Origin: Bacteroidales bacterium
GTDB lineage: Bacteria > Bacteroidota > Bacteroidia > Bacteroidales > P3
NCBI GenBank assembly: GCA_016281475.1
Contig: JAEEIS010000252.1
Location: 1 to 10,370, forward strand
Length of the DNA stretch: 10,370 nt
Direction: 5' to 3'
Shown here: positions 1 through 8,200 of the stretch, piece by piece
Numbering within the stretch: the stretch's first letter is position 1
How the letters are laid out: each line of letters starts with the position of its first letter
Notes under the pieces: generated by a model
The model's input: only the letters and a program-made list of their open reading frames with translations
What the model was told of the DNA's origin: nothing
Database searches by the model: none
Program-made: the position numbers and the translations under genes

Positions 1-740
1 ATTTGCCTGAGTTGAAGGGAAAAGATCCAAGGTGGGGACGTCTCACCATCCGCCATCTGCTAGATATGCAAAGCGGACTTGACTTCGACGACACCTACGA
101 GTTCTCCATGAAGGGCTTGAAGCGGGTCAATGCCATAGCTAGATTGAACTATGGACACGACATCATGAGGCAGATCCGTGGTCTGAAATTCCGTTGCGAG
201 CCAGGCACTGATTTTCGCTACGAGAGCATGACGTCAGCGATACTGGGGGTGGTCATTGAACGAGCCTCTGGGAAACGCTATGCCGATTATCTCAGCGAGA
301 AAGTTTGGAAGCCACTCGGAATGGAATCTTCGGCACTGGTGAATATCGACAGTCGTAAACACGACGTGGCACATGCTTTTGGCGGCATCACACTTACCAT
401 AAAGGACCTTGCCAAGATAGGACGACTCTACCTGAACCATGGTGTATGGGATGGCAAACGCATCGTTAGCGAGGAATGGATACGCTTGTCGTCAGAATAT
501 GACCCCAGTAACTATGGCTATCATTTCAATTGGTATAACCTAAAATACGAAGGTTATGGTAAGTCACCATATCCTGGTTATTACGCCTTAGGCATCTGTG
601 AACAGGTGCTTTATGTCAACCCTTACCAAAACCTGATTATGGTCAGAATTGGAATGAGCAACAATTGTTCCGCCGCCATTCCAGTGCTGTTTGAAACCTT
701 GTGTCATTATTGGATCAACACGCCGAAAAAGACGAAATGA
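1..740 (+). CDS. Serine beta-lactamase-family hydrolase (class C/PBP4*-like), 5' end outside window
   Basis: This is the C-terminal 245 or so residues of a beta-lactamase-fold serine hydrolase (Pfam Beta-lactamase type), read in frame from base 3; the gene starts upstream of the window, so the catalytic S-x-x-K is not visible. Family marks that are visible: the L-T-I-R-H-L-L-D-M-Q-S-G-L segment (residues 14-26 of the visible part); the second catalytic element as Y-E-S (73-75) instead of the commoner Y-x-N, followed by A-I-L-G-V-V-I-E; a G-G-I-T-L-T-I-K-D-L-A-K-I-G helix (127-140); G-V-W-D-G-K-R-I; and a C-terminal Y-A-L-G-I-C-E-Q-V-L-Y-V-N-P strand (194-207), where relatives usually read G-H-G-G-Q, so the third motif is altered. 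Members include esterases, D-Ala-D-Ala peptidases and amide hydrolases; the substrate cannot be told here, and drug resistance should not be assumed. The stop codon overlaps the ATG of a MATE-gene fragment as ATGA (737-740). Confidence 0.88.
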   Translation, partial: LPELKGKDPRWGRLTIRHLLDMQSGLDFDDTYEFSMKGLKRVNAIARLNYGHDIMRQIRGLKFRCEPGTDFRYESMTSAILGVVIERASGKRYADYLSEKVWKPLGMESSALVNIDSRKHDVAHAFGGITLTIKDLAKIGRLYLNHGVWDGKRIVSEEWIRLSSEYDPSNYGYHFNWYNLKYEGYGKSPYPGYYALGICEQVLYVNPYQNLIMVRIGMSNNCSAAIPVLFETLCHYWINTPKKTK

Positions 741-797
741 ACAGCCTTCCTTCCAGAACCAAAGCCATGATTGGCGTCAGTTTCCGTGAGTTTGCCA
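734..797 (+). repeat. Left copy of 64-bp direct repeat (MATE gene start)
   Basis: It is aligned to 10048-10111 with a constant offset of 9314 bases. By eye there are four mismatches (742, 755, 766, 767), all in the first 34 bases; 768-797 is identical in both copies. Similarity begins three bases before the ATG and ends in codon 21. It could be a recombination junction flanking the adhesin region. Confidence 0.85.
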
Positions 798-844
798 GTC
801 ATCACAGACATCGGTCCGCCGCCCGAAAAAAACTGCGTTGTTAG
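737..844 (+). pseudogene. 5' fragment of MATE efflux gene (codons 1-20) with a foreign tail
   Basis: The ATG at 737 overlaps the stop of the upstream hydrolase. Codons 1-20 (ending F-R-E-F-A) match the intact MATE start at 10051 with only two amino-acid differences (R/K at codon 7, M/L at codon 11). From base 798 similarity stops abruptly, and the frame runs through 15 unrelated, mostly basic codons (S-H-H-R-H-R-S-A-A-R-K-K-L-R-C) to TAG at 842-844. No transmembrane segment is left, so this cannot be a transporter. The ATGA overlap is typical of translationally coupled operon genes, so I infer this spot was the original start of the MATE gene before its body was separated. A 35-residue peptide could still be made by coupled translation. 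Confidence 0.8.
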
Positions 845-898
845 GTATAATAATTGAAAGATAATTTTTTAAATATTTTAATAATTTATTTTTACACA

Positions 899-1406
899 AT
901 GAAAAGAACTAGTTTTTCTTTTTTTCTTCTCGTTGCCTTGTTGGTAATGGGTAAAATTTCTTGGGCACAAGACGAATGGCCGCTCCTTCTACAAGTTGAA
1001 CGCTGAAGGATCTGCTATTGTGGCGGTTGAAAACTATGCCACTACCGCTATTGCTCCTTGCTCGGGCATCATGATCCATGCCGATGAAGCTGGAACCGTG
1101 ACCTTTACGAAAGACATTCAGCAACAGCAGGCCAACAGAGGTGGTATCCAGATTGCTTTGGCTCAAGCCAATACCCGCGGCAATGCCATGATCGACAATG
1201 CTATCGTGAGCTTCAACGAGAGCACTGCACTGCCCAAGTTCCGATTTGGAGACCATGCCGAGATTTGCATCCCTCAAGGCAACGACGACTATGCCATCGC
1301 ATACAGCGACAAGCAAGGCGAAATGCCACTGAACTTCAAGGCCTTATACAACCTGCCGGAGGGTTCAGGGATAAAAGCGACTGGTTTTTGGATTTTATGG
1401 AAATAG
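899..1406 (+). pseudogene. Decayed surface-protein gene: signal peptide plus piece of C-terminal domain, frameshifted
   Basis: An ATG at 899 opens a clear signal peptide (M-K-R-T-S, a hydrophobic F/L/V core, then W-A-Q-D), but this frame stops at 1004-1006 after 35 codons. From about 981, in another frame, a strongly recognisable Bacteroidota surface-protein C-terminal segment runs to TAG at 1404-1406: F-Y-K-L-N, A-I-V-A-V-E-N-Y, I-A-P-C-S-G-I-M-I, T-V-T-F-T-K, then I-C-I-P-Q-G-N-D-D-Y-A-I and G-E-M-P-L-N-F-K-A. The end of the 1604-aa protein (F-Y-R-L-I ... A-I-A-P-M-E-G-F-F-V ... F-T-I) is the same element. The middle of the gene is missing, and after F-K-A the family pattern breaks into an unrelated 18-residue tail. 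I read it as the relic of a long adhesin lost by a large internal deletion with a frame change near 970-985. Its upstream 845-898 is very AT-rich; a weak -7-like TAATTTTT (862-869) lies 21 bases after a TTG (838-840). An independent short-gene reading from an alternative start at 996 is less likely, because it would have no signal peptide. Confidence 0.7.
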
Positions 1407-1436
1407 AGAAAAAGGTTTTTAGCGAGATTTCTTTTT

Positions 1437-1470
1437 TTTGTTCCGAAAGCCAAATTTTTTTCTATCTTTG
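1437..1470 (+). promoter_or_regulatory. Bacteroidota-type promoter for the adhesin genes
   Basis: The -7 element TATCTTTG (1463-1470) fits the Bacteroides consensus TAnnTTTG exactly. A TTTG at 1437-1440 lies 22 bases upstream, slightly beyond the usual 19-21 base spacing for the -33 element, and sits at the end of an eight-T run. Transcription would start near 1476-1479, giving a short leader before the ATG at 1493. No Shine-Dalgarno sequence is visible, as is common in this phylum. Confidence 0.65.
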
Positions 1471-1492
1471 TCAATCATAAAACTTTGTCGCC

Positions 1493-4400
1493 ATGAAAAA
1501 ACTTTTTCTCATTCTCCCCATCCTTATTGCGTTGGCCTCTCATGCGAAGGCCGACAACTTTGTCACCGATGTGATGGTCATCGGCGGAACACAAGCCGAG
1601 ACGAACGCTCTGAAAACCCAGTACCAAAACCAAGGCTGGACCTTCGTCAACAAAGACTTGAACCAAGGTGCCGGCGGCGACTACATCTACTTGCTCTACA
1701 AGACGGACAGCGACGCCAACCCCGATGCCACTTTCATCACTTACTTCTCTTGGCTCAGTTTTTACACCGAGGAATTCTCGATGATGTCTGGCACCTTCTA
1801 TCCTGTGGCCTATGATGGCGGGAGCCAATTCGTGGCGAGTCAAGGTAACTTAAACTGCGGCACAAACGGGTTGTCTTTTTACCTCTATTACACCAAAGAC
1901 TCTAACGGGGGAACCGACAACCCCCACATCGTAAAATCCATCTCCTTCAACAGCAACTCGGAAGGTTCAATGCCAGAAGGTGCCGACTTCAACTGGGAAT
2001 GTGGCGGCAATGCCCCTGCAATCTATATGCACCCCGAAATAACGCAAGGGTGGATGTTTTGGCAGGGCAATGACACCGAGTGCATGATCACGGGTTATGA
2101 CGGCCCCAAGGCTTGGATAACTACATATACCGTACCCTCCACCCATGACGGACTGAATGTGATTGCCGCCAATGTCTTTAGCGGGTTCATCAATCTTGAG
2201 ACTTTGAATTTCTGGAATAATTCTCATGTTACCGTAATGCCTTCGATGCAGGGTTGCACCAACTTGAAGCATGTCAATGTTCGTCTTAATAACAATACCT
2301 ACCCAGACCAGACACCTCCCTCCATGACAAGCATCCCTGACTTAGCTTTCTACGAAACAGCCATCGAACAATTAACCATGCATTCTGTCACCCAAGTCGG
2401 AGACTATGCTTTTGAGGGTTGCAACCTGTCGCAAGTCATCTTCAATCAATCAAATGTCCAAATCGGAAACTACGCTTTCGCCAACATCAGTCGCAATTGC
2501 ACGGTTTCTTATGCGGGTTCCGTGAATGACTGGAGCGCGAATACGTATGTGTATTCGCCGAACTTGGTCGTCAATGCATCGGATGGTGCTTGCGGCTGGT
2601 GTGGCGGTGCTGATGCGACAAGTGAAAACAATCTCTATTGGATCTTGGCCAATGGGCATCTGACCATCGATTGGCTGTGGGAAGGTTCCCCCGAAGAGCA
2701 GGTCATCAGCAGCTACAATTGGAACAAAAACAATGTCCATTCCCTCACGCTGAATCATGTTTATTTCATAGGAGCAAACGCATTTCAAAACCACACAGGT
2801 CTGACCTCCGTCACCATAGGTAACAGCGTGACGAGCATCGGGGATAGGGCTTTTTTTACCTGCATAGGTCTGACCTCCGTCACCATAGGTAACAGCGTGA
2901 CGAGCTTCGGGGATTTTGCGTTTTATAACTGCCCAAGTCTGACCTCCATCACCATCCCCAACAGCTTGACGAGCATCGGGGGCGGTGCTTTTCAAGATTG
3001 CACAGGTCTGGCCTCGGTTCATATATCCGACCTCGCCGCTTGGTGCAACATATCTTTTGGCAATTATTTGGCGAATCCTCTATCCCATGCCCATCATCTT
3101 TATGTAAATGATAATGAAATAACGGATTTGGTTATCCCCAACAGCGTGACAAGTATCAAGAATAATGCTTTTAATGGCTGCACAGGTCTGACCTCCGTCA
3201 CCATCCCCAACAGCGTGACGAGTATCGGGGATAGGGCTTTTGGGAACTGCACAAGTCTGACCTCCGTCACCATCCCCAACAGCGTGACGAGCATTGGGGT
3301 TGCATCTTTTTTTGCCTGCTCAGGTCTGACCTCCGTCACCATCCCCAACAGTGTGACGAGCATCGGGATTTATACTTTTAGGGAGTGCAGAGGTCTGACC
3401 TCCGTCAACATCCCCAACAGTGTGACGAGCATCGGGGATCAGGCATTCTATAACTGTTCATCCTTAAAAGACCTCTACTTCGACGGCACAAAGACGCAGT
3501 GGAACAATGTGACCAAAGGGAGGGCCTGGAAAGACGGTGTGCCCTCCAACTACAAGGAACACTGGCGTTGCACTGTCACCTTCAATGCCAACGGCCACGG
3601 CACGGCACCCGCCCCGCAGACCAACCTGTGGAGCAAGGAGAGCAAGGCCACCCAGCCTGCCGCCCCAACCGAAACGGGCTATGTCTTCACGGGCTGGTAC
3701 ACCGACACCCAATGCACCACGCCATGGAACTTCAGCACCGACATAGTACCCGACGACATGACACTCTATGCCGGCTGGGACCTTGAGGTGCAAGGACTGC
3801 AAGGCTCGGGCACTGCCGAAGACCCCTATCTGATCAACAACAACGGGGAATGGATCTGGTTCGCGCAAAGCGTCACCAACGGCACGACCTACGCGGGACA
3901 AACCGTGAAACTCGCCGCCGACATCACCGCCACCGTCATGGCAGGCTCACACACCGGCGAAAACAACTACCATGCTTTCAGCGGCACCTTTGACGGCGAC
4001 GGACACACCATCACCCTCGCCCTCTCGGGTAGCGGCGAAGGCATAGCCCTCTTCTCTGACCTCAACGGCGCGACCCTCAAGAACCTGAAAGCGCAGGGCA
4101 CCGTAACCACTAACGACCGACGCCCCGCCACCTTTGCCATCATCGTTTTCGGTAACAGCACCATCAGCAACTGCTGGAGCACCGTGGCCGTGTCGTCAAC
4201 CAGGACCAGCAGCTGGATAGACGGCGGCGGCTTCGTGGGCCGTGTCAGTTCAAACGCCACACTCAACATGACCGACTGCGCCTTCCACGGCTCAGTGACC
4301 TTCACCAACGGGGCCACCACGGGCGGTGGCATGATAGGCTACACACAAAACAACGCGACGGTCAACCTCACCAACTGTCTCTACAGCCCCTCTGCGCTCA

Positions 4401-5140
4401 CACTGAACGTCAGCCAATACAATCCTCGCGTCTTCGTCTCGGGCAGCGTGGCAGGCAATCTCAACAACTGCTACTACAACGCCGAGGCAGCGGCCTCGGT
4501 ACTTGAGAACCAAGGCATCGATGCCTCTGGGATGAGCAACGAAGCACTGGTAGCAGCCCTCAGCCCGAATTGGACCATCACCGACGGCCTTGTGGTGCCC
4601 AAATGGATGCGCACCTTCACCAAGTCCATTGCTGGCTACGGCACGGGCAACAGCAGCTGGCAGTTGATTGCCTCGCCCGTCGGCACGGTCAATCCCCAAA
4701 ACGTCACCAACATGCTTAGCGGCAGCTACGACCTCTATGCCTTCGAGCCCAGCCCATCTGACAATCTGGAATGGCGCAACTACAAGGCCGACACCTTCAG
4801 CCTTGAAGTTGGCAAGGGTTACCTTTATGCCCATGACGACACGGTCGCCCTCGTTTTCACCGGCACCTCCATCGAGGCCACTGATTTCGTGGAAGTGCCG
4901 TTGGTGTACGATTCAACCGACGAACGGAAGTGCTGGAACTTGGTGGGCAACCCGTTCCTCTCTGCGGCCTACCTCGACAGGCCTTACTATGTGCTTGATG
5001 CCGACAGCAAGGACATCAACCCTGAACCCATACCGGCCACGGTGCCTGTTCCGGTTTGCACGGCGGTGTTTGTGAAGGCCACTGTGGAAGGTGACACGGT
5101 GGTGTTTGGGACGCAGTCCCGTATGGCCTCAAGACATTAA
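1493..5140 (+). CDS. BspA-like leucine-rich-repeat surface protein with InlB-type and beta-helix modules, 1215 aa
   Basis: Predicted exported surface protein, probably an adhesin; no enzymatic motif was seen. Order of parts: signal peptide 1-20 (K-K, hydrophobic core, S-H-A-K-A cut before D-N-F); a beta-prism-like N-terminal module around 22-150 whose D-L-N-Q-G-A-G-G-D-Y-I-Y-L-L-Y-K (55-70) recalls MABP-type domains (tentative); degenerate LRR units about 225-360; a connecting segment; canonical 23-residue BspA-type (LRR_5) units about 436-656, with core L-T-S-V-T-I-P-N-S-V-T-S-I-G and one long divergent unit; one InlB/Listeria-Bacteroides repeat 694-762 (V-T-F-N-A-N-G-H-G to L-Y-A-G-W); a GLUG-like beta-helix module about 771-1000 (G-S-G-T-A-E-D-P-Y-L-I, then F-D-G-D-G-H-T-I-T); and a C-terminal region 1042-1215 with G-K-G-Y-L-Y-A and W-N-L-V-G-N-P-F. 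The protein stops inside that last domain, so the usual sorting end is missing. The ATG is chosen for the signal peptide and promoter spacing. It is probably the first gene of an operon with the 1604-aa protein. Confidence 0.92.
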   Translation: MKKLFLILPILIALASHAKADNFVTDVMVIGGTQAETNALKTQYQNQGWTFVNKDLNQGAGGDYIYLLYKTDSDANPDATFITYFSWLSFYTEEFSMMSGTFYPVAYDGGSQFVASQGNLNCGTNGLSFYLYYTKDSNGGTDNPHIVKSISFNSNSEGSMPEGADFNWECGGNAPAIYMHPEITQGWMFWQGNDTECMITGYDGPKAWITTYTVPSTHDGLNVIAANVFSGFINLETLNFWNNSHVTVMPSMQGCTNLKHVNVRLNNNTYPDQTPPSMTSIPDLAFYETAIEQLTMHSVTQVGDYAFEGCNLSQVIFNQSNVQIGNYAFANISRNCTVSYAGSVNDWSANTYVYSPNLVVNASDGACGWCGGADATSENNLYWILANGHLTIDWLWEGSPEEQVISSYNWNKNNVHSLTLNHVYFIGANAFQNHTGLTSVTIGNSVTSIGDRAFFTCIGLTSVTIGNSVTSFGDFAFYNCPSLTSITIPNSLTSIGGGAFQDCTGLASVHISDLAAWCNISFGNYLANPLSHAHHLYVNDNEITDLVIPNSVTSIKNNAFNGCTGLTSVTIPNSVTSIGDRAFGNCTSLTSVTIPNSVTSIGVASFFACSGLTSVTIPNSVTSIGIYTFRECRGLTSVNIPNSVTSIGDQAFYNCSSLKDLYFDGTKTQWNNVTKGRAWKDGVPSNYKEHWRCTVTFNANGHGTAPAPQTNLWSKESKATQPAAPTETGYVFTGWYTDTQCTTPWNFSTDIVPDDMTLYAGWDLEVQGLQGSGTAEDPYLINNNGEWIWFAQSVTNGTTYAGQTVKLAADITATVMAGSHTGENNYHAFSGTFDGDGHTITLALSGSGEGIALFSDLNGATLKNLKAQGTVTTNDRRPATFAIIVFGNSTISNCWSTVAVSSTRTSSWIDGGGFVGRVSSNATLNMTDCAFHGSVTFTNGATTGGGMIGYTQNNATVNLTNCLYSPSALTLNVSQYNPRVFVSGSVAGNLNNCYYNAEAAASVLENQGIDASGMSNEALVAALSPNWTITDGLVVPKWMRTFTKSIAGYGTGNSSWQLIASPVGTVNPQNVTNMLSGSYDLYAFEPSPSDNLEWRNYKADTFSLEVGKGYLYAHDDTVALVFTGTSIEATDFVEVPLVYDSTDERKCWNLVGNPFLSAAYLDRPYYVLDADSKDINPEPIPATVPVPVCTAVFVKATVEGDTVVFGTQSRMASRH
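2798..3460 (+). repeat. Tandem 69-bp LRR-coding repeats (seven regular units plus one 180-bp unit)
   Basis: Units begin at 2798, 2867, 2936, 3005, 3185, 3254, 3323 and 3392, each starting (G/A)GTCTGRCCTC. All are 69 bases long except the one at 3005, which spans 180 bases (60 codons). The first half of each unit is nearly identical in DNA, while the part encoding the last residues varies. Every spacing is a multiple of three, so gain or loss of units would keep the frame. Confidence 0.93.
3797..3945 (+). repeat. Module shared with the next gene, copy 1
   Basis: Within the 1215-aa gene, this stretch encodes L-Q-G-S-G-T-A-E-D-P-Y-L-I-N-N and the strands after it. It aligns at the DNA level, without gaps by eye, to 5270-5418, directly after the signal peptide of the 1604-aa gene. 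Protein similarity goes on past the DNA similarity (F-D-G-x-G-H-T-I-T-L). Confidence 0.75.
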
Positions 5141-5203
5141 GCAGGCGGTGAAGCATCGCATAACCCCTGCTGCAAAGCATACAAACAACAAAAACATATC
5201 ATT

Positions 5204-8200
5204 ATGAAAATCATCAATCTTTTTATCCTCTTCGCCCTCATGACCTTCGGGCAGGCTAATGCACAAAGACTGTCTGGCTCGGGCACGACCCAAGACCCAT
5301 ATCTGATCAACAGCAATGCGGACTGGAACACCTTCGCACAAAGCGTCACTAACGGCTCGACCTATACGGGCCAAACGGTGCAACTCAATACCGACATCAC
5401 CGTCACCACCATGGCGGGAGTCGAGAATAAGTGTTTTGCTGGTATCTTTGATGGGAAGGGTCACACCATCACCCTCGATATGACGGCCAGCATGCAATTC
5501 ACCTCCCTCTTCTGCTATGCTGACGGTGCCACCTTCCAAAACCTGAAAGTAGATGGTACCATCAACACCACGAAGAAGTTTTGCGCCGGCATCGTGGGAG
5601 CCGTCGTTTACAACGGCTGTACCTTTATTAACTGCGTCAGCGAGGTCACCATCAATTCCTCCATCAACGGCGATGGAACACACGGCGGCTTTGTGGCGTA
5701 TGCCGCATGGGGTGACAACACTTTCGAGGGCTGTGCCTTCACGGGTAAGCTGCTTGGCGCAAACACCACAAACGTTGGTGGTTTCGTCGGCTTTACTGAA
5801 ACCAACCGTGAAGCCACTGTCTCTTTCACCAACTGCGTCTTCCATCCCGAACAAGTCACCATGAGCGGCAACGGCTGCCAGACCTTCGCGCGCTGGCGTT
5901 CGGGAAACAACAGCGTCATCATTGGCGACAACTGCTACTACTCGCAGACTCTTGGTGCAGCCCAAGGCAAGCTGATGCATAGCATCACAGGCGGCGAGTA
6001 TGTCACTGTGGCCTTCAGCGGCAATGCCAACACTTACAGTGTCAGTGGCATCAGTACTTATGGTGTCGGCATGAGCCTTCCTTCTACCGCTGAAGAAGGG
6101 GCAGGGGAGAGGCTGCTCTTTGCTGGAGAAGGCGAGACGGTGAGCCTCAACCTCAGTTGCACACCGCCCTCGAACTATGGCTGTTTCGGTTTCGCCACGG
6201 TCAATGGCACCCTCACTGGCACGGCCAACCCTTACACGCTAACTATGCCTGACGAGCCAGTGACGATTCAAGCGGTGCTTGAACAATTACCGCCTGTCGC
6301 CTACCTCGATGAGAACGGCGAGGAGCAGGAGTGTGCCTCCTACACTTTAGTGACCAACAATCTCGGCTTCGACAACCTCTCTGCCGGCTGGTATGTGGTA
6401 AAAAACGACATCTACATCAATAGTAGCATCAACTTCACCGGCGATGTCCACCTCATCCTCTGCGACAACGCAACGCTGAACATCAGCTGCCTTGACGATG
6501 CCCTCGTGGTTGACGGCAGTCTTACCCTCTACGTCCAGAGTGAAGGCACGGGAAGCCTTACCGCCAATTCCAACGGTGGCAACGGTATTGTAGTCTTTGA
6601 AAACTTGACCATCAACGGCGGCACCGTCACGGCTGATGGCTATTACGGCGATGGCATCCTTGCCACCAACCTGACCATCAACGGCGGCACCGTCACCACC
6701 GAAGAAATCTTCTCGCCAATGGTCACCCTCGGCTGGAGCAACATCACCGACCACATCACCGTCGGCAGTTTCACCTATAACATCACGCCCACTGTCAGTG
6801 TCAAGAGCGATCAAGTCTTGCAATACGAAAACAACGGCGAGATGGTCACCATCAGCGGCACACTCAACGAAAACCAAATCAATGCTATTGGCGGCAAGAC
6901 GCTCTACCCCAGCTTACCCGCTGTCGCCTATATTGACGAGAACGGCGTGGAGCAGCAGTGTACCTTTTACACCGTAGTGACTGACGAGCTCAATTTCGAC
7001 AACCTCCCCGGCGGCTGGTATGTGGTGAACGAAGACATCTCCATCAATGGTAGCATTCACTTTACCAGCGATGTTAACCTCATCCTCTGCGACAATGCAA
7101 CGATGAACATCAATGTTGTCTATTCCGATGCCCTCTACACAGATGGCAGCCTTACCCTCTATGGCCAAAGCGAAGGCACTGGAAGCCTTAACGCCACTTC
7201 CGTAAATGACATTGGCATCCGTACTATCATTCTGGTCATCAACGGTATCCACGTCATTGCTACAGGCGGTAACAGAGGCATCTTTGCTAACGACCTGACC
7301 ATCAACGGTGGCACTGTTACCGCTATGGGCAATTGCGGTATCTTCTCCTCCAATGTCTTCCTCGGCTGGAGCAACACCAACGACAGCATCACTGTCAGTA
7401 GCATCGTCTCTTATTATACGCCCTCCGTCAGTGTCAAGAGCGGGCAGGCGTTCTATTATATAGGCTATGACAGCGGGGAAAAACAAATGATGGACACTGT
7501 CATCATCAGCGGCATGCTCACTGCATGGGAGATAGAGGCCTTAGCAGGGAAGACGCTGATGCCTTACATCGAGCCTTGTACGCCCCCCTCTGATTTGGAG
7601 GTCACTGGTATAAATGCCACCTCCGCCACCTTGCAATGGACGGGAGTGTCAGAGATGTACAATGTGAATTATTATAAGCAATGCTTCTATGACAGCTTTG
7701 AAGAAGACCTCAGCGCATGGACCATATATCATGAAGGCGACGGTGCCTCATGGGAATGGGGTGTGGAAAGCCCGCACGATCACAGTGCTGACTTGAACGC
7801 CCACAGCGGTTATTATGCTGCAGTATCCTATAGCGGATATGATGTTCATGCCGATAGCTGGCTTATCTCTCCTCAGATTCGGTTTCCTAACCATACCATG
7901 TTGAAGTTTTGGATTACCTGTCCCGGATACGATAATGTACTGGACGAGTACGAAGTGCTTCTGTCCACTACGGGCAACGCCATCTCAGACTTCTCTACCG
8001 TCCTGAAGGAAAAGGAAGCTGCCAACACGACTTGGACCGAAGTCTCGATCGACTTGAGTGAATACGATGGACAATCAGTCTATATCGCCATCCGTCATGA
8101 CTATACTGGCGGTTCCTTTATCATGGTTGACGACTTCGCTATCTTGGGATGGTTTGAAGAAATGCTTACTCCTGAGAACCACCTATTCATCTATGACTTG

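Noticed and set aside
1480..1487. AAACTTTG as a second -7 element before the 1215-aa gene
   Set aside because: It lacks the first T of TAnnTTTG and lies five bases from the start codon, leaving no room for a leader.
1438..1815. A 125-codon + strand frame overlapping the start of the 1215-aa gene
   Set aside because: It is out of frame with the signal peptide and domain-containing gene, and its translation is rich in R, H and C without domain features, as expected for a shadow frame.
2798..3460. Regular direct repeats that could suggest a CRISPR array
   Set aside because: The period is 69 bases and in frame with the gene; the 'spacers' encode LRR residues and there are no cas genes.
5140..5171. 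AGCAGG/CCTGCT inverted repeat between the two adhesin genes as a terminator
   Set aside because: Only a six-base stem with a 20-base loop and no T run after it, so a terminator is not supported.
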